Shown here: piece by piece, positions 5,184 to 5,189 of the stretch | Numbering within the stretch: position 1 is the first letter of the stretch | Layout: each line of letters opens with the position of its first letter | NCBI GenBank assembly: GCA_002347925.1 | Contig: DDYL01000013.1 | Coordinates: 1 to 5,189, forward strand | DNA from: Chloroflexi bacterium UBA2235 | GTDB taxonomy: Bacteria > Chloroflexota > UBA11872 > UBA12225 | Direction: 5' to 3' | DNA: 5,189 nt | Translations under genes and position numbers: made by a program | The notes under the pieces: model-generated | What the model was told of the DNA's origin: nothing | The model's database searches: none | Seen by the model: only the letters and a program-made list of their open reading frames with translations

Positions 5184-5189
5184 GAAGCG

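Overview
The window looks like a piece of a Gram-negative, moderately GC-rich bacterial chromosome, probably a proteobacterium and perhaps beta- or gamma-proteobacterial. The reasons are a YaeQ-family protein, a Tat-type lipoprotein signal on a periplasmic binding protein, sigma70-like promoter hexamers and Shine-Dalgarno starts. Every credible gene lies on the minus strand, so the region is transcribed from the right end (about 5150) to the left end (1).

In order of transcription it holds: an enolase-superfamily enzyme of the mandelate racemase/muconate lactonizing type, probably a sugar-acid dehydratase (5110 to 3938); a YaeQ-family protein starting on TTG 41 bases later (3896 to 3327); a 301-base gap with no gene but several inverted repeats (3326 to 3026); a Gfo/Idh/MocA-family NAD(P)-dependent oxidoreductase (3025 to 1706); a 178-base gap with a strong promoter and a LacI-operator-like palindrome (1705 to 1528); a Tat-exported lipoprotein solute-binding protein of a CUT1-type sugar ABC importer (1527 to 178); a 139-base gap packed with overlapping dyads (177 to 39); and the first 12 codons of another gene that runs off the left edge, probably an ABC permease (38 to 1).

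Taken together this is the upstream part of a carbohydrate uptake and catabolism cluster. The binding protein would capture a sugar, polyol, glycoside or sugar acid in the periplasm for a permease encoded to the left. The Gfo/Idh/MocA enzyme would oxidise or reduce it or a derivative, and the enolase-superfamily enzyme would dehydrate or epimerise a sugar acid. The substrate cannot be read from the sequence. YaeQ is the outsider: a nuclease-fold protein of unknown role with no obvious link to sugar catabolism.

I see no mobile element, CRISPR array, tRNA or rRNA, and no convincingly new multi-gene system. The points most worth a second look are the promoter/operator in front of the binding protein, the altered catalytic signature of the enolase-superfamily enzyme, the TTG-started yaeQ inside a catabolic cluster, and paired ACCGGT hairpins that recur in two gaps.
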